From Endotrypanum monterogeii (lineage: Eukaryota > Euglenozoa > Kinetoplastea > Trypanosomatida > Trypanosomatidae): DNA of 64,000 nucleotides. Each line of letters opens with the position of its first letter. Position 1 is the first letter of the stretch. A program made the translations under genes and the position numbers. Shown here one piece after another: positions 21,716 to 32,527 of the stretch. The stretch lies in contig CM007347.1 in NCBI GenBank assembly GCA_000333855.2, forward strand, positions 84,985 to 148,984, in the 5' to 3' direction. The notes below the pieces were generated by a model. It did no database searches. It was not told the DNA's origin and saw only the letters and a program-made list of their open reading frames with translations.

Positions 21716-23907
21716 ATGATGGCGTGGGAGTTGCGACCTTCAATGCTGAGGCTCCCACGATTCAGCCTTCGCTTTGTCGGCAGCGGCAGGATAGAGGATA
21801 TGCGTTTCTTCACGCAGGCGCTGTACAAGTATTGGTACAATAAAGGTTTCTGGGGGGCTACAGTATCCTCCGCTGTGGATTTCCTCAACACTTTTGTTCT
21901 TTTTATTGTTGCGGTCATATTCACGTTGCGGTTTGACTGGACCACAGCGGTGATCTGCGCGGAACCAGAGTGTGCCGCGCAACCGCTGGTGAGAGGACTG
22001 CACGCCCCGTACATTTTCCGCCCCGATTTCTGGGGTCATCTCTGGGGATTTATTCTTCTTAGCACCACTGCCGGCTCGTGCGCGTACGAGTTCGTCCGCT
22101 TCTTGGAGACATATTACCTGCAGTACGAGATCGAGGAGGTCGCCCGGGAGGCAGGCGTCGAGACCGGCTTTCTCACCCCTCTGCACCGCTGGCGCTTTCA
22201 ATGGCAGCGTGGTCTGTATGGTCGAGATGGTCATGAATTTATTGGCCTATGCAGCGGCGACGCAATCGCGCTCAGCACCGCAGGATGGGGAGAATTTCTT
22301 GAGACCATCTGCGCATCCGTTGGTCGAAGTTGCAGTCTCAAATTCGGACCACCGGGAGAGCCACTGGATCCCTTGCGTGCAGTCCAAGGCCTCATGCAGT
22401 TGGAGAATTATTTGGTCGCTCTGTACGAAACGGATGTGTTGCGTGGCACTGCCCTCCAGCACGTTAAGCCCAGTATGATCATGTCGCTGATCGACTCTAT
22501 GTTTGATGCCTTCCGAACAATCCAGTCTCGCCACATGTGCACATGGGCCCTTCGCACTGCGATCATCACCTATGTCGTGTTGTACACGGTCGGCTTCTTT
22601 TTTTTTGTGTATACGCGACGCTGAAGGTGCTTGTGAAGAATGCAGCTCAGGTCAAGGTGAATTACTGGGCTCTTTCCCAGCGCATGTGGACCACAGAGGC
22701 GCAATGGCGCTTTCGGCTGTACAACGAGGTAGATCATCTCCACGCGTGTCGCCTGCGAGCTGGCGCGGAGGTTGCTGAGCGCATGGTGGATCGACTGCGG
22801 GTGTCTAATAGCATTTCTAGACTCGTGCGGCGGGTTTGCAGCACTTGCGTTCTTGTAACTGCCGTTTTATCCTTCCTGAATCCGGCCCTCCTCATCGGGG
22901 CTTCCATTGGGGGACTCACTCTGGTTTGGTGGCTCACGCTCGCTTTGATGCTGTACGCGTGCGTTCCAGAGGTGGATCCGCGGGAGCGAGAGTATGCCTA
23001 CGGTGCTGACCTAGAGCGGCTTGTCGACAGCGTTCACTACGACGTGGCGGAGTGGTTCCACTCAGCGGACACATTTTACGAGCACATAACCACGACGTTG
23101 TTCAAGAATCGAGTGTTGGTCGTGTTGACAGATCTCCTGACAACACTTGCACTGCCGCTGCTGCTGCTTTATTCATTACGAGATGGGAGCGTGGAGGCGT
23201 TGGTGGAGTTTGTGCTACAGTATTCGACGACGGTCGACGGCGTCGGCTCAATCGCTGTCGGCTCCGACTGGAGCGCCTCTTCCCTCTCGGTGGCTAAACT
23301 GGGGGAGCACGAATCCAACGGTATCAACTACGCTTCTGCGTCGACACGCAGCAATGAGGTTGATGGAAGCGCTACACTGCTTGGCAGAGCCCTAGATGTA
23401 ACCGGTTCTGCACATAAGCGGGCCAAGAAGGTGCAGTTGTCGGTGGCCAGTTTCGCGGCAGTGTACTCGCAGTGGACACTCCGGCACATCGATGGTCCCA
23501 CTGGCAGAGATTCTCCTAGAGGTTCTGAGGAAGCAGCGCTGAAGGAATTCCTGCGACAGCTGAGCCACCGTGTGCGGGAGGCAGCGACCACGCAGGTGGC
23601 GAGTTTCGCTGCACCCGACGACCTCATGTTTTCCAGAGACTCATCAGTGCCTACGAGGTCGGTGCGCTTTGATCGTCCTGCGGGGGTACCCCAAGAGGAC
23701 ACCGAGCAAGGGGCCGAGGGGGTCTTCGACGAAACTAGTGGGTTACTGGCGTTTGAAGTGGGTAGCACAACTGCACACGAGCGTGAACAACTTTTCGTGT
23801 CGCAGGTGTCTTCACGTCACGCTGCTCGCTCATTTCGCACAACTCAGCAGCCGCCGTACCGCCGGGAAGCAGCGGCTTACGGAACAGAAAAGGGAAGCTC
23901 CCAGTGA
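21716..23907 (+). CDS. ATG9: ATG9, autophagy membrane scramblase (frameshifted in this sequence)
   Basis: Two frames make up one protein: 21716-22606 and, after a T run at 22598-22606, the next frame to 23907; one T is apparently missing here. Before the break, NKGFW and the following long membrane segment (about residues 48-75) match the start of the ATG9 core. After the break, the RMW...AQWRFRLYNEVDHL segment matches the ATG9 signature (WS-x-x-A-x-W-R-x-R-x-x-N-E-L-x-H-L). Further membrane segments (around FLNPALLIG and LTTLALPLLLLY) follow, then a Ser/Thr/Glu-rich tail of ~200 residues. ATG9 is the multispanning lipid scramblase of autophagy vesicles. A homopolymer error is the simplest explanation for the break, but a real inactivation is not excluded. 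Confidence 0.85.
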
Positions 23908-24967
23908 AAGAGAAGCCAGGGAGGCGTCTGTTCGATATCTGCGAAGCTTTTGGGTCGTCAAAGGGGGCGAAGGTGGAGACTGCTTCTTGCTGTTAGCCCC
24001 CCCCCCCCCCGATTGCGCGATGTGCTGTTCATACTCTCAAGACATTGTCTTTTTTTTACTGAGTCTTGACTCTGGGAGTGGAGTCGGGGGCCAGGAGTTA
24101 GCGGTTACGTGTGGTGAGCCTTTACTGCCGTCCGCTTCCCCCTTTTCTCAACTCTTTCACTCTGTCGATGTGCACTGTTTTTCTACAAGCTCCTTTTTTT
24201 TTTCAAGAAAGGTGATTGTTCTCGGGGTTTTTCTCCCTCGACTGTATTCAATATGTCCCCTCTTTCCCCCTCCCTTCTTCACCTCGTCCTGCTTTCGCTC
24301 CTTGAAATTTTGTCGCTGCCGCTAGCGCTTTCATTCCGAGAAAGGCCGCCAGAAGAAGAAGAAAAAAAAAGATTTGTGGAACTGAAAATTACTTCTGTCC
24401 GTCTTTGTGGTGGACGAAAGGTCGATTTTCTTGTCGTGAGTCGTATGCTGGTGCTATGCTTCCTTCCGTGTCCCCCAGTTCGCTCGCTGACCGGCTCCTC
24501 GGTATCAGCGACAGGTGTGCTTTGTTTTATGGCTGAACAGCTTCAAGCGATCCCCCTCTTTCCGCATACTATTCCGCATTCCACGAGGGATATATGAAAT
24601 GAAATGTTTCTGGCGTATTTTCGAGTCCCACTTCGACTCTCCCTCCATTTTTCTTTCATTCGCCTATCTTCTATGGAATAAGTGAAGCTTCCTCCACTCT
24701 AGATGGTTCGCACGTCTGTTGAGTGTGCTCCGCGCTGACAGGCAAACTCGCATGATTCGTGCGACTTCCTACCCCCCCCCCCAAAAAAAAAAAAAACAAA
24801 AATAATACACACACTCTTACACGCCGTTGATTTACAGATTGAAGATCTACATACATTTCATCGAGTCAGCGCCCAACCACGTGTCTTTGCAGTTCACCAC
24901 AGTTCTACCCACTTACTTCAGGAGCAGTGAATGGTGCTACTTGAGGTATCTCGAGACGAATCTGCAC
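23908..24967. other. Intergenic spacer
   Basis: No gene seen. It holds homopolymers (C run at 23998-24010, A run at 24783-24794) and long pyrimidine tracts at 24180-24320 and 24640-24670. Confidence 0.55.
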
Positions 24968-25390
24968 ATGGACAGCACGACTGACGCGCATTTTGAGGCT
25001 GCCTGGAGTGAGGTCGTGCGGCAGGAAAATGTGCAACTGAGGGCCAGCATAGAACACCTGAACACGGAGGTGGAGCGCGAACTGGCGCTGCTCTTAGCAG
25101 GTGTCAGAGATGCACTAACCGAGGACCAACGAGACATCCAATCCGAATTTGAGAAGCTGATACGCATGGTGGAGCAATTTCAGGAGGGCGTAGAGATGTG
25201 GCAGCTGAAGGCGAAAAGCTCTATTAAAATGATCGAGGAAAAACAGCGCAACTTTGCAATGCTGGTCGAGGAGACATCCATACGTGGAGCGGCGGCACGC
25301 AGAGACTCGATTGATCGACTTCAGAGGCGTGCCGACGAGGCGGAGGCACACTGCCAACAACTATTGATTGCAGCCAACAAGAGTATGTGA
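24968..25390 (+). CDS. Small coiled-coil protein, function unknown
   Basis: 140 residues from the ATG at 24968; the frame extends upstream to 24827, but that part reads like leader sequence and the acidic, coding-like composition begins at this Met. Nearly the whole protein is heptad-rich helix with abundant Glu, Gln, Arg and Leu, without Pro and with few aromatic residues, consistent with one long coiled coil of about 120 residues. There are no signal peptide, membrane segment or known motif. Proteins like this often are subunits of cytoskeletal, flagellar or trafficking complexes, but nothing here picks one. Confidence 0.72.
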   Translation: MDSTTDAHFEAAWSEVVRQENVQLRASIEHLNTEVERELALLLAGVRDALTEDQRDIQSEFEKLIRMVEQFQEGVEMWQLKAKSSIKMIEEKQRNFAMLVEETSIRGAAARRDSIDRLQRRADEAEAHCQQLLIAANKSM

Positions 25391-26143
25391 GGGCAGAGAG
25401 TGATTCTTCTTCAGTCTCCCTCGATCATTCACCACTGTAGTACCAGAGTCTGCCGCGCTCCCCCGGATATAGGTTTTGCGTGCTCTCGAGCGGGTGAGGT
25501 TTATTGATTGTCGTGACAGCTGCGTCTCAGTCAGGAGGCACCGGTGCCTTGAACAAAATGTCTTGCACTTCACGTTAGAGCATAGCCATGATGATATAGT
25601 TGTCGACGTCTTCCTTTCCTCCTGCTCATTGTCGCCCCCTCTAACCACCTGTGGGATTCGGTTCGAGAGGTGTGGGGTACATCTTTTACATTTTTCTCCG
25701 AGCAAGTTGTCGATAGAAACAGAAAATATTTTTTATTCTAAAGAGAAAAGCACCTCATACGCGTGTCCCCACCACAACACATTCACTATAACAGCGAAGT
25801 ACAACGCTCGTGTTGGCCTGTTGTCACTCCGCCGAGCAAGCGAGTGCTCTAGTCCCCGAATGATGGAGATGCTCGAGTGTTATATGAAAAGGTGAGATAG
25901 CGTTGCGTTTGAATGTTTATCACGGCGATGACTTTACAAGCACCCGGTGCATCTGGTCGACTCTTCATTTTCCTGTATGTTACCGATTGTCTATGCCTCG
26001 TGATGGCTTCCCTGGATCTTTTCTTTTGTCCACCTTTGCAGGTAGTACATACTGCCGAGGAGAAGTGATATCTTCCTGTGTTTCTCCCCTGTGCACCCTC
26101 GACGCGGTGGGGCATGTGCAGGTACGGAACCTCCCCCCCCTCT

Positions 26144-26174
<31 letters not shown>

Positions 26175-26775
26175 AAAACGCACCAGAGCAGAGCAATACA
26201 CCACTGCAAGTGTTGACTTCCTTATTCCGTGGGTTGGCTTGTGTCATCAGCCTCTGTTCTTTCCTTCGAGGTGATCGTTGCCGGAGAGTCTGCTTGTTTT
26301 CTCTTTTTCCTTTCCCTTTTGCCCACTTTTTCTCTCCCCTGGCGGCCGTTGCGATCATCATCCATTGAAAAATTTGTTAATGCCTTCATGGCCTGTGCTG
26401 TCGTAGCGTTGTTTTGTCCAACAGCCGTGTAACAGACACACATACACAAACACCCTTAGTTTTATTTTGTCTTGTTTACGTTGTACTTTATGGGACCACG
26501 AAGGACATCGGGCTTTATTGGTTTCTACATGCACAAATTGTTGATGTGTGTTTCTTTCTCCTACACATCTGATTCCCCAATCGGGCGTGACCTCGGACTG
26601 TGCGATGCCTTTGAGGTATAGACAATCCTCTCCTCCTTCTCCCCCTCCTCCACCTCTTCTCCCCCCCCTCCACCTCCACCTCCACCTCCACCTGATGCCC
26701 TTGCATGTATGAGTGAATCGGTCGATAAAAGAGGAGTTCGCTCACCTCCTAAGCAACGTGGTGTGTATTTCAATC
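25391..26775. other. Intergenic spacer before the J-protein gene
   Basis: No gene seen. A CA tract occupies 26144-26168. A purine-poor block at 26620-26693 ends in a (CCACCT)n run (about 26668-26693) and probably serves as the polypyrimidine tract for splicing of the next gene. Confidence 0.55.
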
Positions 26776-27912
26776 ATGCGACGACTGCTGAACTGCTCAC
26801 GTTGGACCAAATGCTCTGCTATCAGAGCCATCTCCGGGCCTTCAATCTGCCTCATGACAAGACCATCCTCCGTGCCGTCCACACCGGGGATTCGTTTCCT
26901 GCGCTGGCCATGCCCGTTGACAGGAATTTCGTCTTCCTTCGCTTTCACGCAGGCTGGACGCCGCTGGCAAAGTGACACCGCCGGGCAGCAAGATTTCTAC
27001 GCGGTACTGGGGGTGAGGCCAGATGCCACGCAGGACGAGATCAAGGCCGCCTACAAGAAACTGGCGCTCGAGTACCACCCTGACCGCAACCACCAGGCCG
27101 GCGCGGAGGACAAGTTCAAATCGATTTCAGCTGCGTACAGCGTCATTGGGCACCGAGAAAAGCGCCGCGAGTATGATGCGCAGCGGGCCATGGCGAGCAG
27201 CGTGGGCGGCACATCGTATAGCAGTGGGGGCAGCAGTGGTCGTGCCGGAGGGTACACCAGCGGCTTTCCAGGTGGCGCGAACCGCGGGAGTTACCACTAT
27301 CAGCAGATGTCCAAGGAGGAGGCTGACCTGCTTTTTCGTGAGCTTTTCGGTGGTATGCGCGTAGAGCAGATTTTCCGAAACCTGGAGGACGAGATGCGGC
27401 TCGGAGGTATCAAGGGGAACGGATTGGGCAGGCATGTAGGCAGTAGCTTTCCCAGCTCAGATCAGACCTTCCGACCCTTCTTCCGAGCTGAGAGCAGCTC
27501 GATGAATGTGTTTATTGACGAGCACGGGAACCGCATGGAGGAGTCGACGTACACCGACTCTTCTGGGAAGCGCTTCACTGTACGCCGGATGAGCAGTAGC
27601 GACCCAAACGCAAGTACAAATCAAACTGATGAGGATTTTTATCGCGGGCGACACGTCGGAAAGGACGGTCGCTATCGCTTTGGTAATGTCCACTCTAAGT
27701 TCCAACGACCCAGCGACGACTTTACCGAGAACACGCTCGGTATCCGTTCCCACGGCCGAAGTCCTGTGGTGGCTTTTCTCATCCTTGCCGCGTGGACAGT
27801 AATACTCGGCACTCTCCTGTTTGGCTTTATCGCTTTTCTCGTTCGCCACCCGCTGTTTTGTGCATCTGTTCTGGTTCTCATTTTCCTTGGTCGTGCCGCC
27901 CGCCCTTTTTGA
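26776..27912 (+). CDS. Mitochondrial-type J-domain protein with C-terminal membrane segments
   Basis: 378 residues from the ATG at 26776; an upstream extension of the frame begins only at GTG. The N-terminus (MRRLLNCSRW...) is basic and lacks acidic residues for ~65 positions, as expected for mitochondrial import. The J domain spans ~72-136, with HPD at 101-103, which is needed to stimulate Hsp70 ATPase. A Gly/Ser-rich linker follows (~145-180). There are no Cys-rich zinc repeats and no class I/II substrate-binding barrels, so it is a class III J-protein. The last ~45 residues (from ~332) are strongly hydrophobic and could form one or two membrane helices. This suggests a membrane-anchored mitochondrial co-chaperone; the partner is unknown. 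Confidence 0.88.
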   Translation: MRRLLNCSRWTKCSAIRAISGPSICLMTRPSSVPSTPGIRFLRWPCPLTGISSSFAFTQAGRRWQSDTAGQQDFYAVLGVRPDATQDEIKAAYKKLALEYHPDRNHQAGAEDKFKSISAAYSVIGHREKRREYDAQRAMASSVGGTSYSSGGSSGRAGGYTSGFPGGANRGSYHYQQMSKEEADLLFRELFGGMRVEQIFRNLEDEMRLGGIKGNGLGRHVGSSFPSSDQTFRPFFRAESSSMNVFIDEHGNRMEESTYTDSSGKRFTVRRMSSSDPNASTNQTDEDFYRGRHVGKDGRYRFGNVHSKFQRPSDDFTENTLGIRSHGRSPVVAFLILAAWTVILGTLLFGFIAFLVRHPLFCASVLVLIFLGRAARPF

Positions 27913-28305
27913 TAGTCTTCATGTCTTGTTGAAGCCCAGAGAAATAGACTTTCCTCCACGGGTCACTACTGCTTGTGTGGTAGCATGGCGGGGTGCTGTG
28001 TGCGTTTGTGGAGGTGGACAGTCTACATCCCCGGTGAGGTCAGCGATATTGAAGCGACACAATGTGCATGGCGTCAATCTGGGGTGTCCCTGACCCCATG
28101 ACTGTAGCAACTTCCATTGTACTACATGCGCTTGTGTGGTGTGAGTTTGACATTTGCAGGCTCGCGTACGCCCTCCAGATTTATTTCCTTTGCGTCGTAC
28201 ATGCATGCGCTTAGTAGGGAAGGGGGGGGAGGGTGGCGCGTGGGGGCCAAATTTCTCCTTGAGTCGGCTTCCATGCAGTCCTTCGGACCCCCCACTCCTC
28301 CTCCC

Positions 28306-28366
<61 letters not shown>

Positions 28367-28471
28367 CGTAGTAGTCGTCCGTCCGTCGTCGTCGACCGAC
28401 CGTACCGGTGGGGTGGGGGGTAGGGGGGTAGGTAGTGTGGTTGTTAGTTAGTTGTTGTTAGTACGTAACGT

Positions 28472-28491
28472 NNNNNNNNNNNNNNNNNNNN
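28472..28491. other. Assembly gap (20 N)
   Basis: Twenty unknown bases. The flanks (28365-28471 and 28492-28583) look like read ends of poor quality next to microsatellites. The gap size is probably a placeholder. Confidence 0.97.
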
Positions 28492-28581
28492 CGGTCGGGG
28501 TCCGGGAACGTACTTACCGTTCGTACGTACGGTCGTCCTACTCGTCACGTCCGTCCGTACCCCGACCCTACCCTCCTCCTC

Positions 28582-28643
<62 letters not shown>

Positions 28644-29370
28644 GGAGTATGTGCCCCTGGCTTGACGCACCTGTGGGGTGGGGGGGGGAGGATGTGTGTG
28701 TTTATATGTTTGTGTACTAAAGGCATGCTCGGGGAAGGTTCAAGGCATTGGTCGGATGACCCCCAGAGAAACTTGGGCGACTGAGGGAGTGTAGGATGTC
28801 ACGCACACAAAACAACACGCGTGTTTTTATATACACAGTCTTGTTCTTGATCACCAAGATGGGGAGGCGAAAGACATGTATTATGGAAAAAACGTTTCGG
28901 ACCTGTTTGGTTGAGACACCGCAGTCTCCCCGAAACGCGAAGAAGGGAGAAGGTTAGGAGGTGTGTAGAGCTGAGATGCTGCTCTGCGCACATTCCCTGC
29001 GCGCGGACGTACTGTGGGGACCATTTTTTTTTTTTTTCACGTCTTCGAAGGGTCTTTTCATGTGCTGTTCTCTCTTCCCTGCCCCTTCGTTGCGAGGGTT
29101 GTTGTTGTGTTCTCTGTCGCACGAGATAGGGAGTGTGGGCGTGCCAGCCACTGCACGGAGGCACTCGACAGTTGATGCCGCCGCTACGTCCAGGTTGGCC
29201 CCCATGAGTCTGGTATGCATCCCCTGGTCTCGTTGTGAACTCGTATCACATGCGTTGCCTCTCTCACTTCCGTACAACTTCTCGCTTCTCCACGGCTTCC
29301 TCTTGGTACATGTGAGCAGTTGATCATCACTACTCTGTCTCCCTCCAACAAAAGCGTAACAATAAAAACT

Positions 29371-29412
29371 ACTTTTCTCTGACTCTTCTACTTGTGTGCG
29401 ATTTTCTTCTAG
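29371..29412 (+). promoter_or_regulatory. Candidate trans-splice acceptor of the ribokinase gene
   Basis: A T/C-rich tract interrupted by a few purines ends in TTTTCTTCTAG (AG at 29411-29412), 33 bases before the ribokinase ATG. It is a textbook polypyrimidine-AG arrangement for spliced-leader addition. Confidence 0.5.
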
Positions 29413-29445
29413 TCTGCAACGCAGTTGAGTAAGATTGCACCCACC

Positions 29446-30447
29446 ATGCACCGACTGCAGAATGTTCAATCCCACACGGGCGAGTTCGCCCCCGACATTT
29501 TGGTGGTTGGTTCTTGCTTCTTGGATTACGTCGGTTACGTTGACCACATGCCACAGGTCGGCGAGACGATGCACTCCGAGTCGTTCCACAAGGGATTTGG
29601 CGGGAAGGGTGCGAACCAGGCCGTGGCGGCAGGCCGCCTTGGGGCAAAGGTTGCTATGGTGAGCATGGTGGGAACCGACGGCGATGGCAGTGACTACATC
29701 AAAGAGTTGACCAAGAATGGGGTCAACACGACCTACATGCTGCGCACTGGCAAGAGTGCCACCGGGCTAGCGATGATCCTGGTAGACACCAAGTCATCAA
29801 ACAATGAAATTGTCATATGCCCCAACGCCACGAACTACTTCACACCTGAAGTGCTGCGCGCGCAAACTGACAACTACGAGAAAATTATGCGCAAGGGACT
29901 GAGATATCTCGTCTGCCAGAACGAAATTCCCCTCACCACCACATTGGACGTGATCAAGGAGGCTCATGGTCGTGGCGTATACACTGTGTTCAACACGGCG
30001 CCGGCTCCGAAGCCGCATGAGGTGAAGCAAATTAAACCGTTTCTCCCGTACGTCTCTCTCTTCTGTCCAAACGAGGTGGAGGCCTCGCTGATCACTGGCG
30101 TGAAAGTGACGGACACTGCGTCTGCCTTCAAAGCCATCGAGACGCTCCAGAAGCTTGGCGTGCGTGATGTCGTCATCACACTCGGCTCGGCCGGATTCGT
30201 GCTCTCTGAAAACGGTGGCGCTCCCGTGCATGTCATGGGTAAGCGTGTCAAGGCAGTGGACACAACCGGTGCAGGCGATTGCTTTGTCGGGTCGATGGTC
30301 TATTTTATGAGTCGTGGCCGTGGCCTTCTAGAGGCGTGCAAGTGCGCCAATGAGTGCGCCGCTATAAGTGTCACGCGCAAGGGTACGCAATTGTCTTACC
30401 CTCACCCAAGTGAGCTGCCGGCTGACGTCGTGTTAGCGGGCAGCTAG
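29446..30447 (+). CDS. RBKS: Ribokinase (PfkB family)
   Basis: 333 residues from the ATG at 29446; the frame also opens at a TTG upstream, but the ATG follows a good splice acceptor. The enzyme phosphorylates D-ribose to ribose 5-phosphate, feeding the pentose phosphate and nucleotide pathways. It shows the N-terminal PfkB motif with GGKGANQA at 52-59, which binds the sugar, and the C-terminal signature DTTGAGDCF at 272-280, with D278 as the catalytic base and the GAG as anion hole. CPNEVEA, also typical of ribokinases, is near 207-213. Length and motif spacing are normal for the family. No clear C-terminal SKL-type glycosomal signal is present (the protein ends AGS). Confidence 0.95.
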   Translation: MHRLQNVQSHTGEFAPDILVVGSCFLDYVGYVDHMPQVGETMHSESFHKGFGGKGANQAVAAGRLGAKVAMVSMVGTDGDGSDYIKELTKNGVNTTYMLRTGKSATGLAMILVDTKSSNNEIVICPNATNYFTPEVLRAQTDNYEKIMRKGLRYLVCQNEIPLTTTLDVIKEAHGRGVYTVFNTAPAPKPHEVKQIKPFLPYVSLFCPNEVEASLITGVKVTDTASAFKAIETLQKLGVRDVVITLGSAGFVLSENGGAPVHVMGKRVKAVDTTGAGDCFVGSMVYFMSRGRGLLEACKCANECAAISVTRKGTQLSYPHPSELPADVVLAGS

Positions 30448-32527
30448 CGCCAAGCGCTTTCTCTCTTTCCCTGACGCTAATGAGGGTGGTTGACCCTGCG
30501 CTATTTATGGTGATGAGTGTGTGTGTGGTGGCTCTGGTGGTGGAGCACTGCAGTGGAAAAAAGAAGTCGGAGGCCAATTCACAGAGGGTGTGTCTGTGAA
30601 GAACTGTTTATGCAAATGCTCGTGCAGCGGGTGTGTGATAGATCTCATGACAGACTTTCTTTCCTATCAAAGGCCACGGAACATAGAGTCGAAAGGGTTC
30701 GATGTGCATGTTGGTGTGTACGTACACCCCTGCGTGGCTGCATGGAGAGGTGGCTTCTTTGGATTTCAAGGCTTTCTTACAGGTTCTCGCGATCGCATCG
30801 CTGCTTTCATGTATTTTGATTGACTCCCAGAGGAGTGCTTCTGTACACATGCTTCCTCATTTGAACCTCCTCTTCTGCTCTGTACTGTCATTGACGAGGC
30901 GAGTTCATCGCTTGGCGGCTCTCAAATTTATTGCGCGAAAACCCGGTCTTTCCCCGTCTCTTTTTTTTTTTTGAACAACGAAAACGTTTTTGTGTTTCCG
31001 TACTTTTTACATTTTATATATTTTTTTGTGACCTCAGAGTGTGGTGCACTTTTTGGGTTTCCCTTCATTGCGGTGCGCTTATATATTTTTGTTTCTTCGT
31101 GATTACCTCTGCCGGCTGTTGTGCGCAGGCATCCACCCGATCCCCTCGTTCCCCTCCTGCCCAGTACTCTACTGCCCACTTTCGCCTTGCCTTCTTCGCG
31201 TTTCGGCGTTTCCTTGTCAACTTGCAGTATTCTCGCAAAGGTGTTTTTTTTTTTGCCTCGCCTCCTCCCCCCCTCTCCATGAGTGTTCTCGGCATTTTCA
31301 AGTCTCTCTGACCCCACTTCTCCCGTTGTAGGCTCGTTGGCCCTCTTTCCTTTCGCATTCGTCCTCTTTGTCGTGGATATTACGAGCTGCGAGAAGAGGG
31401 ACAGGGGGGGGGCGGCTGTGAGGGAGTATTGGTGATGGTGGGAGGAGAGGGCGACGCGACATGTGTCGAGGTTGATGGCACATAATCAAAGCGAAGAAGC
31501 TGAAGAAAATATGAGTCGCAGCGGATGCACTCACCTCAGGGGGAATCTGGAAACGACTGTACCATCTTCGGAGAAAAAACCCTTGCTGAGGTCATCGATT
31601 TTCCTCTTTGGGACACGGCAGGTGCGCTGGGAGAAACCTCGAGGTCAAACACCGTTGGTGGTTGGGCTCTGATAAACCCCAGCGGAGCGTTCGCTCGTTT
31701 TCCTTGCTTTTTAGACGGGGCCGCAAGGGAAAGCAAAATTACAAAATAATATCTCCCAAACAATTTTTCTCCTTGTCTCTTACTATTTTTTTTTTTTTCT
31801 TACACACACACACACACACACCACACACACACATACACTCCGCACGCTATGCACGACGTCCTATCAGCAATCCGAGTGCGTCAGCCACACGCTTAACCCT
31901 TGCGCATACATCTGGGCACACTTGTTAGGGCACAGCAGACCCCTCTCTCTTACACACGTTTGGGCTGAACCGCTACGCTCATCCAGTTTTCTGTCTGCCA
32001 CTCCCAGAGCGAAGGCATATAGATATTTATATACTTTTTTTTTTCTGAGAAATCATACACACACGCGAGCAAACTTCCACCACCACCAAAACGTTAGAAC
32101 GGGGTGTATTGTAGTGACATTCATGAGCGGTTGAGCGGATTCTGTTGTCCTACCGCGGGAATATTTGTTTTGACTCCACAGCACTATCGTGCTCCCTGTT
32201 AATCAGAAGTGCACACGCCTCCCTAGTGGCCTTTCCGCGACGGATTTTGTTTCTTCTGGAAAGAACGAAATTGTTGTTGTTGAGTGTGTACCATTTTTGA
32301 TTTCTCTCTTAGTCGCCCACAGACATTGACGGTTCTTACTCACGTCACGTCACTTGCTCCTCCGTACATCTCACACGTTTATACGCTTTTCTGTACCGAC
32401 AGGGTCACGCTTGGCATTCGTCTGCTGCCGTGTATTGTAGGGCAGGGGATCGATTCGCTTGCCCTCTCGTCCTCGTCCTTTTTTTTTTCCTACTTTCTTC
32501 AGTTTCCTGGTTCTCGCCGAAGAAACC
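30448..32527. other. 2.1-kb intergenic spacer
   Basis: Mostly pyrimidine-rich, with a CA tract at 31802-31833 and poly-T runs at 30960-30972 and 31786-31800. A block at about 31380-31750 has mixed composition and holds a 65-codon open frame (31475-31672), reported as a finding and not as a gene. Confidence 0.5.
32463..32502 (+). promoter_or_regulatory. Candidate trans-splice acceptor of the PP1-motif gene
   Basis: A T/C tract at 32463-32500 ends directly in AG at 32501-32502, 25 bases before the ATG at 32528. The arrangement fits spliced-leader addition. Confidence 0.5.

Larger units (their letters stand above)
27913..29445. other. Intergenic spacer with CA tracts and assembly gap
   Basis: No gene seen. 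It holds two long CA tracts (28308-28364 and 28584-28641) on either side of a run of 20 N. The sequence touching the gap has unusual repeated short words and is probably of low quality. Confidence 0.6.

Noticed and set aside
25655..25680. GGTTCGAGAGG resembling a tRNA B box
   Set aside because: The conserved CC end of the B box is missing and no cloverleaf can be drawn.
31802..31833. CA tracts considered as CRISPR-like or tandem regulatory arrays
   Set aside because: They are plain dinucleotide microsatellites without spacers, common in spacers of this genome.
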